Positions 38,384 to 49,155 of a stretch of DNA of 64,000 nucleotides are shown piece after piece. The position numbers and the translations under genes were made by a program. The notes beneath the pieces are model-generated. The model had not been told where the DNA came from. It did no database searches and saw nothing but the letters and a program-made list of their open reading frames with translations. Origin of the DNA: SAR116 cluster bacterium (GTDB lineage Bacteria; Pseudomonadota; Alphaproteobacteria; Puniceispirillales; Puniceispirillaceae). The stretch's first letter is position 1. Each line of letters opens with the position of its first letter. The DNA lies in the NCBI GenBank assembly GCA_004212735.1, contig SHBD01000006.1, positions 55,731 to 119,730 on the forward strand, given 5' to 3'.

Positions 38384-40131
38384 GCGATCATATCCTCGGC
38401 GTCAGGGTCGTGTGCGTCATCAGGGTCACCGGCACCACCTGCAATATCCCCCTGCGCGACGCGAATGACATGCACATGCGCAATCGGCCGCAGGCCAAAC
38501 ATGGATTTGGCGACGCGGCGCACCGCCTGTGAGGTCACCTCCTCAACCGAAGCGTCACTGCGGCGCGCGCTACGGCCAAGCACGGCAATCGCGTCCTCGA
38601 TGGCGATACTGGCGGCAGCAATATAATCATCCGCCGCGTTCTTGTTGCTGATCCCGGTCTGTGAAATCGTCGGCACCGCACAGAGCGCGCCTGAGCTGTT
38701 CAGAACAACACTGGCGGTGACGGCACCATTCCACAACATCCGCCGCCGGGCGCGCAACATATCCGATTGAACCTCGATAATCTGTCCGCCCTCATGGGTG
38801 AGCGCGCCGGTGTGAACATCATCAATGATTTCAGCCCGGTAATTGCCATCATCACCAGACGAACGCCCATTCAGGCGGATCATCGCACCATTGTCGGGAA
38901 TGATGGTCTGCGCGACCTGGCAGCTTTTGGCCAGCTCCGCATGCGCCATCAAATGGCGCGCCGTTCCATGCACTGGAATGGCAATCTGGGGCCGGATAAG
39001 CCCATACATCTCGACCATTTCATCGCGTGATGGATGGCCCGAAACATGCACCGGCGCATCCTCATCGGTAACCAGCTTGATTTTCCGGCGGATCAGCATG
39101 TCCTGAACCTTGCTGATGGCATTTTCGTTGCCGGGAATCTGGCGTGATGAGTAGATCACCGTATCACCGGCCTCCAGCGAGACCGATTCATGCGCGCCCG
39201 CCGCAATCCGCGCCATTGCAGCGCGCGGCTCCCCTTGCGTACCGGTGCAGATGACCACCAGATGCTCGCGCGGCACAAGTTCGATATCCCCCTCAGGGAC
39301 GAAATCGGGCAGATCCCGCAAATAACCAACCTCACGCGCCGCCGACATGGCGCGGTTCAGCGCCCGGCCAACAATGGCAACCGACCGGTCATTCGCCTGC
39401 GCCGCCTTCACGATCGAGTCAATGCGCGCCACATTACTGGCAAAACAAGTCACCGCGACACGGCCCGTTGCCTCAGCAATCACCTTTTTCAGCCCCTCAC
39501 ATGCCTCAGACTCGGACCCAGTTCGCCCTTCGACCATCGCGTTGGTGGAATCACCGACCATCGCCAGAACACCCTCCGTGCCAATCTCGGCAAGGCGCTC
39601 GCTATCAGTGTCGGTCCCCAAAATCGGCGTTTTGTCGAATTTCCAGTCACCGGTGTGCAGGACAACCCCAGCCTCAGTGCGAATGGCAAGTGCAGCGGGA
39701 TCTGGGATCGAATGGCTGAGACCAACCAACTCAATGTTGAAGGCGCCAATCTGTTCAACCGCGCCCATGCCAAGTTCGATTAGCGGTACCTCATGGTCAA
39801 AGCGTGACTCCGCCAGCTTGCGACGCAGCAACGCAAGGGTGAACGCACTGCCATATATGGGGCATTGAATGCGGTTCCAAAGATAGGGGATAGCACCCAG
39901 ATGATCCTCATGCCCGTGCGTGAGAACGAGGCCCGCCAGCTTGTCACGGCGCTTTTCGATAAAGGTCAGGTCAGGCAGGATGACGTCAATCCCGGGGGTG
40001 CTTTCATCGGGAAAGGAAATGCCAAGATCAACCATCAGCCAGCTGTCACGGTAATGATAGAGGTTGGCGTTCATGCCAATCTCTCCGGACCCACCAAGTG
40101 GCACAAACAGCAAATCGTCCGTCTTATACAT
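38380..40131 (-). CDS. rnj: Ribonuclease J
   Basis: 583 residues. Metallo-beta-lactamase/beta-CASP nuclease. The zinc motif LTHGHEDHLGAI gives H72, H74, D76 and H77; GGSGEIGMNANLYHY marks the N-terminus; the beta-CASP part shows SGHPSRDEMVEMYGLIRPQIAIPVHGT. Handles mRNA decay and rRNA 5' maturation. Gene order coaX-rnj-mce is typical of the class. Confidence 0.95.
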   Translation of the reverse strand: MYKTDDLLFVPLGGSGEIGMNANLYHYRDSWLMVDLGISFPDESTPGIDVILPDLTFIEKRRDKLAGLVLTHGHEDHLGAIPYLWNRIQCPIYGSAFTLALLRRKLAESRFDHEVPLIELGMGAVEQIGAFNIELVGLSHSIPDPAALAIRTEAGVVLHTGDWKFDKTPILGTDTDSERLAEIGTEGVLAMVGDSTNAMVEGRTGSESEACEGLKKVIAEATGRVAVTCFASNVARIDSIVKAAQANDRSVAIVGRALNRAMSAAREVGYLRDLPDFVPEGDIELVPREHLVVICTGTQGEPRAAMARIAAGAHESVSLEAGDTVIYSSRQIPGNENAISKVQDMLIRRKIKLVTDEDAPVHVSGHPSRDEMVEMYGLIRPQIAIPVHGTARHLMAHAELAKSCQVAQTIIPDNGAMIRLNGRSSGDDGNYRAEIIDDVHTGALTHEGGQIIEVQSDMLRARRRMLWNGAVTASVVLNSSGALCAVPTISQTGISNKNAADDYIAAASIAIEDAIAVLGRSARRSDASVEEVTSQAVRRVAKSMFGLRPIAHVHVIRVAQGDIAGGAGDPDDAHDPDAEDMIA

Positions 40132-40146
40132 CTGAATTCCGTTTCA

Positions 40147-40920
40147 TCAGTTGCGCCTGTTTCGCGCATGAATTTCAACAAGACCCTTTACCGTCAGATC
40201 AGGATCAACCATGGTAATGCCCGGCACATGAACGGCAAACAGGCTGGCAAGGCCGCCCGTCGCGATTGCCGGCAGGGATTTGCCATATTGGCCGCGCAGC
40301 CGGGTCAACAGACCGTCGATCATGCTTACATAGCCCCAGAACACCCCAGATTCCATTGCCGAGACGGTATTTTTTCCCAAAATCGGCAAATCATCGGCCC
40401 ATGGGCGCACCTCAAGACGCGGCAATTGCGCCGCCGCGCGTTCCAGAGCCTCAACAGACAGATTGACACCGGGAGCAATGATGCCGCCTTCATAGGCACC
40501 GTCAGCGGCAATCAGATCGAGCGTGGTCGCCGTGCCAAAATCAAGAATGATCGCTGGCAGGCTGTGGCTTGCCTTGGCACCAACCGCATTGACCAGACGG
40601 TCGGCGCCTGCCTGTTCTGGCTGGTCAATATTGACCTGAATGCCAAGATCAAGATCGGCACTGCCGACCACCATGGCTGTACAGGAGAATAGACATTGCG
40701 TCGCGCTCTGCACCAACGGTGTGAGCCCGGGAACAACGCTGGCAATAATCACCCCATCGACAGTTTTGGCAGCATCACCAAGGCTGTCAGCAAGGAGCGC
40801 CTGAAAGGCAGTTTCAGATAGGCCGGTATCGCTGGCAAACCGCCACAGACCTGTCTGCCGGTCACCATCATAGAGGGCGGCAACAATATTCGTGTTGCCT
40901 ATATCGAGCGCCAGCAGCAT
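40147..40920 (-). CDS. coaX: Type III pantothenate kinase
   Basis: 257 residues. First step of CoA synthesis. ASKHA-type phosphate loop LALDIGNTNIVAALYDG at the N-terminus, PEQAGADRLVNAVGA, and the catalytic DFGTATTLDLI followed by GGIIAPGVNLSVEAL. Its ATG overlaps the birA stop (TGATG). Confidence 0.95.
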   Translation of the reverse strand: MLLALDIGNTNIVAALYDGDRQTGLWRFASDTGLSETAFQALLADSLGDAAKTVDGVIIASVVPGLTPLVQSATQCLFSCTAMVVGSADLDLGIQVNIDQPEQAGADRLVNAVGAKASHSLPAIILDFGTATTLDLIAADGAYEGGIIAPGVNLSVEALERAAAQLPRLEVRPWADDLPILGKNTVSAMESGVFWGYVSMIDGLLTRLRGQYGKSLPAIATGGLASLFAVHVPGITMVDPDLTVKGLVEIHARNRRN

Positions 40921-41675
40921 CAGACCTGTCCCATCAGTTCGACGTCTCCAGTGGAGATATGGTGCGTCACGCCATCATCAGCAAGCAGAGTGAGGGTGCC
41001 ATCCTCAGCAAGATCAGTGAAAACACCGCTGATGGCCATATCGGCACAATGCACCGTCATCTGCTGCTGGCGATGAACACAATGCGAGAGCCATTCGGAA
41101 CGAACAGGGGAAAATCCAGTCTCGGCATAAGCCGCATAGCGGCGCGCCAGCTGTGTGCAATAAGCAGTGGCAAGAGCATGGGGGGTGACGCTGACCCCAG
41201 CAAAATCACCCATTGCCACCGGTGGAAAGACGGCATCATCAAGCGGGGCGACCGGGGCAATATTGACCCCCGTGCCGACGATCAGATTGTCGCCCGACGC
41301 CTCTATCAGAATTCCGCAAAGTTTTCCCCGCCCGGCAATGACAACATCATTCGGCCATTTAAGACCAATGGCCTTGTTCACAATGTAACCGGCGATCACA
41401 TCACGAATGGCAAGACAGGCAACGAATGACAGGCCAAACCAGCGATCCGGCGGAAATGGAGGTTTCAGCAGGACAGAATAATACATGCCGCCCTGTTCAG
41501 AGGCCCAGGAGCGGCCACGCCGTCCCCGCCCCGCCGTTTGTGTTCCAACAAGAAAGCCGACTCCTTCAGCAGCGCCATCAGCCGCCGCCGCGCGGACCAG
41601 ATCGGACGAGGATGTTGCCGTTTCAACGACAGTAATGGGCCAGTCGGCAATAGAGACCGTCACGTCCGCCCCCAC
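40920..41675 (-). CDS. birA: Biotin-acetyl-CoA-carboxylase ligase
   Basis: 251 residues. Joins biotin to carrier proteins. Motifs: GTQTAGRGRRGRSWAS binding biotinyl-AMP, LKWPNDVVIAGRGKLCGIL, and IVGTGVNI. There is no N-terminal helix-turn-helix, so it is a monofunctional ligase, not a repressor. Start codon is GTG (41675, or 41663). Encoded directly after the nuoN stop, the usual alphaproteobacterial arrangement. Confidence 0.93.
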   Translation of the reverse strand: MGADVTVSIADWPITVVETATSSSDLVRAAAADGAAEGVGFLVGTQTAGRGRRGRSWASEQGGMYYSVLLKPPFPPDRWFGLSFVACLAIRDVIAGYIVNKAIGLKWPNDVVIAGRGKLCGILIEASGDNLIVGTGVNIAPVAPLDDAVFPPVAMGDFAGVSVTPHALATAYCTQLARRYAAYAETGFSPVRSEWLSHCVHRQQQMTVHCADMAISGVFTDLAEDGTLTLLADDGVTHHISTGDVELMGQV

Positions 41676-41678
41676 CCC

Positions 41679-43136
41679 CTAACGGGCACCACCCATCAGC
41701 GCAATGGCAGCGGTGTCAGTCGCGGTCAATACACCGCCAAGACCCGCAAAAAACAGCAGGATCACGGCCATCGAAACACCAAGAACGAGCTTGTTGACCG
41801 CCGGTATTTCCGCATCAAGCGGGGCGTCCGTGTCCTCAAAATACATCAGACGGATAATCCGCAGATAATAAAAGGCACCCACAACCGACATCACCACGCC
41901 GATCACCGCCAACGGCACGAGGCCAGCCTGAACCGCCGCAAGGAACACATACCATTTGCCAAAGAACCCGGCCAATGGCGGAATGCCAGCCATCGAGAAC
42001 ATCATCACCAGAAGGCCTATGGCAAGCAGCGGATGCGTCCGCGAAAGACCCTTGAGATCAACAATCTTGGTCGCCGCCTGACCATCGCGGCGCATCAGCA
42101 GAATGATGGCAAAGGTGCCAGCCCCCATGAATACATAGCCGGTCATATAGATCATCACACCAGCCGCACCGGCAGGAGTTCCGGCAGCAAGGCCAGCAAG
42201 CGCATAGCCCATATGGGCAATCGAGGAGTAAGCCATCATCCGCTTGATGTCTGTCTGCATGATCGCGCCAAGCGCACCCACCGCCATGGAGGCAATCGAG
42301 AGCGCCACAAGCACCTGTGACCACTGATCGGCGATCTGGCCGAACGCGCCATAGGTCAGGCGCATCAGCAGCGCCATTGCAGCCACTTTCGGGGCAATCG
42401 CGAACAATGTTGTTACCGGGGTTGGCGAGCCTTCATAGACATCAGGTGTCCACATATGGAATGGCGCGGCCGATACCTTGAAGGCAAGGCCAGAAACCAT
42501 GAAGACCATGCCGACAATAAAGGCAACAGGTAAATCACCAGAGGAGAGTGACGCGGCAATTCCGGCAAAATCCGTGGTGCCACAGATGCCATAGACCAGC
42601 GAGGCGCCATAAAGAAGCATGCCCGAGGACAGCGCGCCCAACAGGAAGTATTTGAGACCCGCCTCAGACGAGCGCAGCGAATTGGTGCGCATGGCGGCAA
42701 CCACATAAAGTGGCAGCGACTGCAGCTCAATACCCATGTAAAGCGCCAACAGATCGTCAGCCGAGATCATCAGCATCATGCCAACGAGTGCCAGCATCAC
42801 CAGCAAGGCAAATTCCGGCTTGTTGATGTCATCATTACCCTCTGGACGAAGCGAGAGCAGCAGCGCGGCAAAGGTTCCAACAAGCACCAGCGCCTTCATG
42901 TAGAACGCGAAGGAGTCAGCAGCAAACATGCCACCAAACGCCAATGATGGCATCGCATCCCCTTGCACCAGCAAGAACACTGCAATGGCGATACCAACAA
43001 GCGACAGCCGGGTGACGCGACGGGCATTGCCTGCCTCCTCGCCACCAAAGGCAGCCACCAGCACCAGAACAAGCGCCAGCCCGGCCAGAAAAATTTCCGG
43101 AAGCGCCGGGATAATGTCTGTCATCTGAAAAGCCAT
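41679..43136 (-). CDS. nuoN: NADH-quinone oxidoreductase subunit N
   Basis: 485 residues, about 14 membrane helices. Antiporter-like proton-pumping subunit of complex I. The conserved PFHMWTPDVYEGSPTPVT and DIKRMMAYSSIAHMGYAL are present, as are buried charged residues such as the Lys in this latter helix. Last gene of the nuo operon, three bases before birA. Confidence 0.97.
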   Translation of the reverse strand: MAFQMTDIIPALPEIFLAGLALVLVLVAAFGGEEAGNARRVTRLSLVGIAIAVFLLVQGDAMPSLAFGGMFAADSFAFYMKALVLVGTFAALLLSLRPEGNDDINKPEFALLVMLALVGMMLMISADDLLALYMGIELQSLPLYVVAAMRTNSLRSSEAGLKYFLLGALSSGMLLYGASLVYGICGTTDFAGIAASLSSGDLPVAFIVGMVFMVSGLAFKVSAAPFHMWTPDVYEGSPTPVTTLFAIAPKVAAMALLMRLTYGAFGQIADQWSQVLVALSIASMAVGALGAIMQTDIKRMMAYSSIAHMGYALAGLAAGTPAGAAGVMIYMTGYVFMGAGTFAIILLMRRDGQAATKIVDLKGLSRTHPLLAIGLLVMMFSMAGIPPLAGFFGKWYVFLAAVQAGLVPLAVIGVVMSVVGAFYYLRIIRLMYFEDTDAPLDAEIPAVNKLVLGVSMAVILLFFAGLGGVLTATDTAAIALMGGAR

Positions 43137-43145
43137 AACCGCCTC

Positions 43146-44651
43146 TTAGTTCCGCGCCAGGAGCGATACGCCACTCGACGATACCGTATCAAGCACAAGC
43201 TGTATTGATCCCGCCATCAAATCGAGCAGTGATGCGGGGTAGACACCAAACCACAACACCAACACCGTGATTGGCAGGAAAATCGCAAATTCGCGTCTGT
43301 TAATCGGCTCCATGGTCTTCACATCATCATGCACAATGCCGCCAAACATCACCCGGCGATAGAGCCACAGCATGTAGGTGGCACCAAGAACAAGCCCCGT
43401 TGCGGTGAAGAAAGCCACCCAAGTGCTAGCTTTCCATGCGCCAACAAGAACCAGCATTTCACCAACAAAGCCACTGGTGCCCGGCAAACCAACCGACGCC
43501 AGCATCATGAACATAAAGAACACAGCATAGCGCGGCATCACCGCAGCAACACCGCCATAGGCGCTTATATCGCGTGTGTGGAGCCGGTCATAGACAACAC
43601 CCACCGAGAAGAACAGGGCCGCCGAAACAAGGCCATGGCTGATCATCTGGAACATCGCCCCGGCAATACCCTGTTCCGTCAGGGTGAAAATGCCGATCGT
43701 AACAAAGCCCATATGGGCGACCGATGAATAGGCAATCAGCTTTTTCATGTCGGACTGCGCGAGCGCGACAAGCGATGTGTAGATGATAGCAATAATCGAC
43801 AGGGAAAAAATCAGCGGCGCAAAAAATTCCGAGGCATGCGGGAACATTGGCAACGAGAACCGGATGAAACCATAGCCGCCCATCTTCAACAGAACACCAG
43901 CCAAAATCATCGATCCAGCGGTGGGCGCCTCGACATGCGCATCCGGCAACCATGTGTGAACAGGCCACATCGGCACCTTTACCGCAAAGGACGCCATGAA
44001 CCCAAGGAACAGCCAAGTCTGCATCCCAACACCAAAGCTGTAGCCGGTCAGGACCGGAATATCCGTCGTGCCAACCTCGATATACATCGCCAGCATACAG
44101 ACAAGCATCAGCACCGAACCAAGCAGCGTGTACAGGAAGAATTTAAACGCCGCATAGACACGCCGCGCCCCACCCCACACACCGATAATGATGAACATCG
44201 GGATCAACACTGCCTCAAAAAACAGATAGAACATCAACATGTCGAGCGAAGCAAACATGCCGACCATCATCGTCTCGAGAACAAGGAAAGCGATCATATA
44301 TTCGCGTACCCGTACCTTGATCGCCTTCCAGCTCGCCAGAATTGACAGCGGCGTCAAAAAGGTGGAGAGCAGCACAAAGGGCATCGAGATACCATCAACA
44401 CCCATGTGATAGCCAATGCCAGTTCCGGGCAGCCATTCGGCCGTTTCCTCGAACTGATAGCCGGGTATCTGGGGATCAAAACCAATCAGCAGGGTGAGCG
44501 AGACAAGGAAGGTAAACCCTGTCACCCACAAGCTGACATGGCGCGCATTCTGCGCAACAACTTCGTCCTCACCACGGATCATCAGCAGAAACAACGCGCC
44601 GAAGAGTGGCAGAAACGTGACAATCGTCAGAATGGGCCAGTCACCAATCAT
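43146..44651 (-). CDS. nuoM: NADH-quinone oxidoreductase subunit M
   Basis: 501 residues, about 14 membrane helices. Antiporter-like subunit: FFEAVLIPMFIIIGVWG carries the key Glu of helix 5, and PVHTWLPDAHVEAPTAGSMI and DMKKLIAYSSVAHMGFV are conserved. Ten bases separate it from nuoN. Confidence 0.97.
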   Translation of the reverse strand: MIGDWPILTIVTFLPLFGALFLLMIRGEDEVVAQNARHVSLWVTGFTFLVSLTLLIGFDPQIPGYQFEETAEWLPGTGIGYHMGVDGISMPFVLLSTFLTPLSILASWKAIKVRVREYMIAFLVLETMMVGMFASLDMLMFYLFFEAVLIPMFIIIGVWGGARRVYAAFKFFLYTLLGSVLMLVCMLAMYIEVGTTDIPVLTGYSFGVGMQTWLFLGFMASFAVKVPMWPVHTWLPDAHVEAPTAGSMILAGVLLKMGGYGFIRFSLPMFPHASEFFAPLIFSLSIIAIIYTSLVALAQSDMKKLIAYSSVAHMGFVTIGIFTLTEQGIAGAMFQMISHGLVSAALFFSVGVVYDRLHTRDISAYGGVAAVMPRYAVFFMFMMLASVGLPGTSGFVGEMLVLVGAWKASTWVAFFTATGLVLGATYMLWLYRRVMFGGIVHDDVKTMEPINRREFAIFLPITVLVLWFGVYPASLLDLMAGSIQLVLDTVSSSGVSLLARN

Positions 44652-44654
44652 TAT

Positions 44655-46595
44655 TTAAACCCCCACCCCTCTGATTCGCAGATAATACCAGGTGACAAAA
44701 ATCACCACACCAATCAGCATCGCAAAGGCATAATGGAAGACAAAGCCAGTCTGAATGCGGGCACAATAGCCGGAAATCCGGTAAACCAGAGCCGACATGC
44801 CGTCCGGGCCGAAACCGTCGATTGTATCCTTGTCGCCGCGTTGCCACAGCAGGGCGCCGAAACGGACAGCCGGACCGACAAAAATGCGATCATACAGCTC
44901 GTCGAAATACCATTTGTTGAAGAAGAAGAGATAAATCGGGCGAAACGCCGCTGCGACACGCCTCGGCATGTCAGGCAGGACCACATAGAACAGAACCGCC
45001 AGCACAACCCCGCTTGCCGCCAGTAAGACCGGCAGCAGCTTCACCCATGTCGGAACGTGGTGCGCTCCCTCCATGGCGTGATTCCATGGCAGGATGAAAA
45101 TCGAGTCGCCCCAGAACGCCGCCATGTTATGGCCGACAAACAACTCATAACCAAGCCAGCCTGAGAAAATCGCCCCAAGCGCCAGCACAAACAGCGGAAT
45201 GGTCATCACTTTTGGTGATTCATGGATGTGCGCCATCGCCTCAGCTGAGGCGCGGGGCTTGCCATGAAACGCCATGATCAACAAACGCCAGCTATAGAAG
45301 GCGGTCAGGAATGCCGCCGCGCAGCCCATCCAGAAGGCATAATTGCCAACCCCCGTATGCGCGGCATAGGCCGCCTCAAGGATCATGTCCTTTGAATAGA
45401 AGCCGGCGAAAAAGGGGAAGCCAGCAAGCGCCAGCGAGCCGATCCACATCATCGCATAGGTCACCGGAATTTTTTTCCAGATGCCCCCCATGCGGCGCAG
45501 ATCCTGCTCATCAGACAGCGCGTGGATGACCGATCCTGCTCCAAGGAACAGCAACGCCTTGAAAAAGGCATGTGTCGTCAGGTGGAACATCGCGGCTGGA
45601 TAGGCTGATACGCCGGCAGCAAAAAACATATAACCAAGCTGAGAGCAGGTCGAATAGGCAATCACCCGCTTGATATCAAACTGCGTCATGCCGACGGTGG
45701 CCGCAAAGATCGCTGTCGTTCCACCAATGATGGTGATCACCGCCAGCGATACAGGCGCAAATTCCAGCATTGGCGAGAGACGGCAGACCATAAACACACC
45801 AGCTGTCACCATCGTTGCCGCATGGATCAGTGCCGAGACCGGGGTTGGGCCTTCCATCGCATCAGGCAGCCAGGTGTGCAGGCCCAACTGGGCGGATTTG
45901 CCCATGGCACCAATGAACAGCAGGATGCCAGCCACCTCAAGGGCGGGAAGCGTGAAACCAAGGAACGAGATGTCAGTCTTGGACAATAAACCCGCATCGT
46001 TGAAAATGACGTCAAATTCAACAGAGCCAAAAATCTGATAGACAGCAAGAATGCCAAGGGCAAACCCGAAATCACCAACCCGGTTGACAACAAAAGCCTT
46101 CATCGCGGCGGTATGGGCGCTGTCCTTTTTGTACCAAAACCCGATCAACAGGTAGGAGGCAACGCCCACTCCTTCCCAGCCAAAGAACAGCTGGACCAGA
46201 TTGTCAGCTGTTACCAGCATCAGCATGGCAAAGGTAAACAGGCTGAGATAGGACATGAATCTGGCACGCGCCTTGTCATGCGACATATAGCCAACAGAAT
46301 AGATATGCACCATCGAGGACACGCCGGTGACAACAATCAGCATCACCGCAGTCAGCGTGTCAAAGCGCAGCCGCCAATGTGCGACAAAATCCCCCGAAAC
46401 AATCCAGCGGGCCAGATCAACCGTTACAGGCTCGCCGCCGATGGCAACCTCTGCAAAAGCGATAATGGAGAACAGCAGCGAGAGCAGCAAGCCGGCAATC
46501 GTCGCCAGTTCGGCCATGCGATCACGGTTGTAGAGGCTGAGGAAGCCAGCGATCACAGATCCCAGAAGCGGTAGAAATACGATGGAGGAATACAT
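44655..46595 (-). CDS. nuoL: NADH-quinone oxidoreductase subunit L
   Basis: 646 residues, the largest membrane subunit, with 14-16 helices and a C-terminal lateral helix region. FFGWEGVGVASYLLIGFW has the helix 5 Glu; LHTWLPDAMEGPTPVSALIH and DIKRVIAYSTCSQLGYMF are conserved. Distal proton channel of complex I. Confidence 0.97.
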   Translation of the reverse strand: MYSSIVFLPLLGSVIAGFLSLYNRDRMAELATIAGLLLSLLFSIIAFAEVAIGGEPVTVDLARWIVSGDFVAHWRLRFDTLTAVMLIVVTGVSSMVHIYSVGYMSHDKARARFMSYLSLFTFAMLMLVTADNLVQLFFGWEGVGVASYLLIGFWYKKDSAHTAAMKAFVVNRVGDFGFALGILAVYQIFGSVEFDVIFNDAGLLSKTDISFLGFTLPALEVAGILLFIGAMGKSAQLGLHTWLPDAMEGPTPVSALIHAATMVTAGVFMVCRLSPMLEFAPVSLAVITIIGGTTAIFAATVGMTQFDIKRVIAYSTCSQLGYMFFAAGVSAYPAAMFHLTTHAFFKALLFLGAGSVIHALSDEQDLRRMGGIWKKIPVTYAMMWIGSLALAGFPFFAGFYSKDMILEAAYAAHTGVGNYAFWMGCAAAFLTAFYSWRLLIMAFHGKPRASAEAMAHIHESPKVMTIPLFVLALGAIFSGWLGYELFVGHNMAAFWGDSIFILPWNHAMEGAHHVPTWVKLLPVLLAASGVVLAVLFYVVLPDMPRRVAAAFRPIYLFFFNKWYFDELYDRIFVGPAVRFGALLWQRGDKDTIDGFGPDGMSALVYRISGYCARIQTGFVFHYAFAMLIGVVIFVTWYYLRIRGVGV

Positions 46596-46601
46596 CTGTT
46601 A

Positions 46602-46913
46602 TCAGCCCTTCATCATGTTTACGTCTTCAACCGCAATCGACCCACGATTTCGGAAGAACACAACAAGGATGGCAAGACCAATCGCCGCTTCGGCAGCCGC
46701 GACCGTCAGGATGAACAGAGAGAACACCTGCCCTTCCAGATTCCCATTATAGGCAGAGAACGCCACCATGTTGATATTCACCGCCAGCAGCATCAATTCA
46801 ATCGACATCAAAATGGTGATGACATTTTTCCGGTTCAGGAAAATCCCGAAAATGCCAAGGGCAAACAGGATTGCCGATACCGTCAGATAATGGCTCAAGG
46901 ATAGTTCAAGCAT
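46602..46913 (-). CDS. nuoK: NADH-quinone oxidoreductase subunit K
   Basis: 103 residues with three membrane helices. [35 protein letters not shown] carries the conserved glutamate of the central proton path (shown here as separated motifs GIFLNRKN and [10 protein letters not shown]). Shares one base with nuoJ. Confidence 0.97.
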   Translation of the reverse strand: MLELSLSHYLTVSAILFALGIFGIFLNRKNVITILMSIELMLLAVNINMVAFSAYNGNLEGQVFSLFILTVAAAEAAIGLAILVVFFRNRGSIAVEDVNMMKG

Positions 46914-47566
46914 CAGGTGTTACCCCCATTCCTTGACGTCGTTTTCGTTGATTTCACCGCCGCGGTCGACAGGTTTTCCGGACTGGAACCGGATGGCACC
47001 GAAACAACCTCGACTGTCTCCGCGCGGCTGCGCAAATTCTGCGCTGCAACTGACTGTCGGCGGACACCCTCACGCTTGCGCATGGTCAGCGAAATGGCCC
47101 CGATCATTGCCACCAGGAGAATGAGACCGGCGACCTGGAACAGATACATGTATTTTGTATAGATGACATTACCCAGCGCCCGGGTGTTGGAGATATCCAT
47201 TGCTTCGGGCAGCGTGGCACCCTTGAAAACATCGCCATACATCGCGGCAACAAGTTCAAAAACCAGAATACCCCCGACAATAAGGCCAAGCGGCAGATAT
47301 TTCTGAAACCCGGCCCGCATCTCAGAGAAATTGATGTCGAGCATCATCACAACAAACAGGAACAGCACCGCCACCGCGCCGACATAGACCACCACCAGTA
47401 GCATCGCCAAAAACTCGGCACCGATCAGGACAAACAGCCCAGCAGCGTTGAAAAAGGCAAGGATAAGGAACAGCACCGAATAGACCGGGTTGCGCGAGAC
47501 CACAACCATCAGGCCACTTGCCAGCATGATTCCGGCAAACAGGTAGAAAAACAGCGCCTCAATCAT
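46913..47566 (-). CDS. nuoJ: NADH-quinone oxidoreductase subunit J
   Basis: 217 residues with five membrane helices; the conserved helix 3 region [18 protein letters not shown] is clear. About 55 hydrophilic C-terminal residues rich in Ser/Thr/Arg extend past the last helix, as often in alphaproteobacterial NuoJ. Confidence 0.96.
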   Translation of the reverse strand: MIEALFFYLFAGIMLASGLMVVVSRNPVYSVLFLILAFFNAAGLFVLIGAEFLAMLLVVVYVGAVAVLFLFVVMMLDINFSEMRAGFQKYLPLGLIVGGILVFELVAAMYGDVFKGATLPEAMDISNTRALGNVIYTKYMYLFQVAGLILLVAMIGAISLTMRKREGVRRQSVAAQNLRSRAETVEVVSVPSGSSPENLSTAAVKSTKTTSRNGGNT

Positions 47567-47623
47567 GGCTGCCTACTTTCGTTTAAGATGTGCAAAATTT
47601 AGTCCTCCCCGAGGCCGTAGGGC

Positions 47624-48112
47624 TCAGCGCCACCGCGCGTCGGCACCCAGATTACGGGCAATTTCCGTTTCCCAGCGATCACCATTCGCCAGCAATTTAT
47701 CCTTGTCGTAATACAGCTCCTCGCGGGTTTCGGTGGCAAACTCAAAATTTGGCCCCTCAACAATTGCATCAACCGGACAGGCTTCCTGACAAAACCCGCA
47801 ATAGATGCATTTTGTCATGTCGATGTCATAGCGTGTGGTCCGGCGGCTGCCATCATCACGCGGCTCGGCCTCAATGGTGATGGCCTGCGCCGGACAGACC
47901 GCCTCGCACAATTTGCAGGCAATGCAGCGCTCCTCGCCATTTGGATAGCGACGCAACGCATGCTCACCGCGAAACCGGGGGGACAGGCTACCCTTCTCAT
48001 AGGGGTAATTGATTGTGACCTTTGGCTTGAAAAAATATTTCAGGGTCAAAAACAGGCCCTTGCCAAGTTCCAGCAATAAGAAAGAACGAAGTTGGTCAGT
48101 CAAAGCACGCAT
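47624..48112 (-). CDS. nuoI: NADH-quinone oxidoreductase subunit I
   Basis: 162 residues. Carries two 4Fe-4S clusters (N6a and N6b) in ferredoxin motifs [16 protein letters not shown] and [16 protein letters not shown], preceded by an amphipathic helix. Relays electrons from NuoG to NuoB. Confidence 0.97.
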   Translation of the reverse strand: MRALTDQLRSFLLLELGKGLFLTLKYFFKPKVTINYPYEKGSLSPRFRGEHALRRYPNGEERCIACKLCEAVCPAQAITIEAEPRDDGSRRTTRYDIDMTKCIYCGFCQEACPVDAIVEGPNFEFATETREELYYDKDKLLANGDRWETEIARNLGADARWR

Positions 48113-48127
48113 GATATCCTCCCGGCC

Positions 48128-49153
48128 CTAGCCAGCCATGATCGTTGGCAGACGGTCTGTCGCCAGCAAAAAGCCAGCAGTCGCCACGACATAGAGAAGT
48201 GAGAAAGGCAAAAAGATTTTCCAGCCAAGCCGCATAAGCTGGTCATAGCGATAGCGCGGGGTCGTCGCCCGCACCCACAAAAACACGAACAACACCAGCA
48301 TGATCTTCAAGATGAACCAGATCGGCCCCGGAATGACGTTGAGTGGGAAAATATCAAACGGTGGCAACCAGCCCCCCATGAACAGAACCACGGTCATGCT
48401 GCTCATCAAAATCATGTTGGCATATTCACCAAGGAAGAACAGGGCAAAGCTCATGGAGGAATATTCAACAAAATAGCCGGCAACCAGTTCTGACTCGCCC
48501 TCCGGCAGGTCAAAGGGAGCCCGGTTTGTCTCGGCCAGTGTCGAGATGAAAAACACCACAAACATCGGCAGCAATGGCAGGGCAAACCACATATCGCGCT
48601 GTGCCTCGACAATTGCGCTCAGATTGAGCGATCCAACGCAGAGCAGCACATTGATGATGACAAGCCCCATCGACACCTCGTAGGACACCATCTGCGCCGC
48701 CGAGCGCAATGCACCCAGAAAAGCATATTTGGAGTTACTGGCCCACCCCGCCATAATCACGCCATAGACGCCTAGCGAGGAAATGGCGAACAGATACAGG
48801 ATGCCAACATTGATGTCGGCAATCACCAGCCCCTCGCCAAACGGTATCACCGCCCAGGCGACAATCGCCAGAATGAAGGTCAGCATGGGCGCAAACAGGA
48901 AAACAACCTTGTTGGCACCCGCTGGCAGAATGGTTTCCTTGGCCATCAGCTTCAGTGCATCGGCAAAGGGCTGGAACAGACCAAACGGTCCAACCACATT
49001 TGGCCCCTTGCGGAGCTGCATGAACCCAATCACCCGGCGTTCGGCTAGCGTAAGATAGGCAACAGCGATAAGCAGTGGCCCGATGACCATCAGGATCTGG
49101 GCAAGTATCCACGCCACATTGACGACATAGCTGTGAGTGAGAAGGTCAATCAT
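48128..49153 (-). CDS. nuoH: NADH-quinone oxidoreductase subunit H
   Basis: 341 residues, eight or nine membrane helices, forming the quinone chamber with NuoB and NuoD. Conserved loops [20 protein letters not shown] and [20 protein letters not shown] carry the acidic residues of the E-channel. Two bases separate it from nuoG. Confidence 0.97.
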   Translation of the reverse strand: MIDLLTHSYVVNVAWILAQILMVIGPLLIAVAYLTLAERRVIGFMQLRKGPNVVGPFGLFQPFADALKLMAKETILPAGANKVVFLFAPMLTFILAIVAWAVIPFGEGLVIADINVGILYLFAISSLGVYGVIMAGWASNSKYAFLGALRSAAQMVSYEVSMGLVIINVLLCVGSLNLSAIVEAQRDMWFALPLLPMFVVFFISTLAETNRAPFDLPEGESELVAGYFVEYSSMSFALFFLGEYANMILMSSMTVVLFMGGWLPPFDIFPLNVIPGPIWFILKIMLVLFVFLWVRATTPRYRYDQLMRLGWKIFLPFSLLYVVATAGFLLATDRLPTIMAG

Positions 49154-49155
49154 AA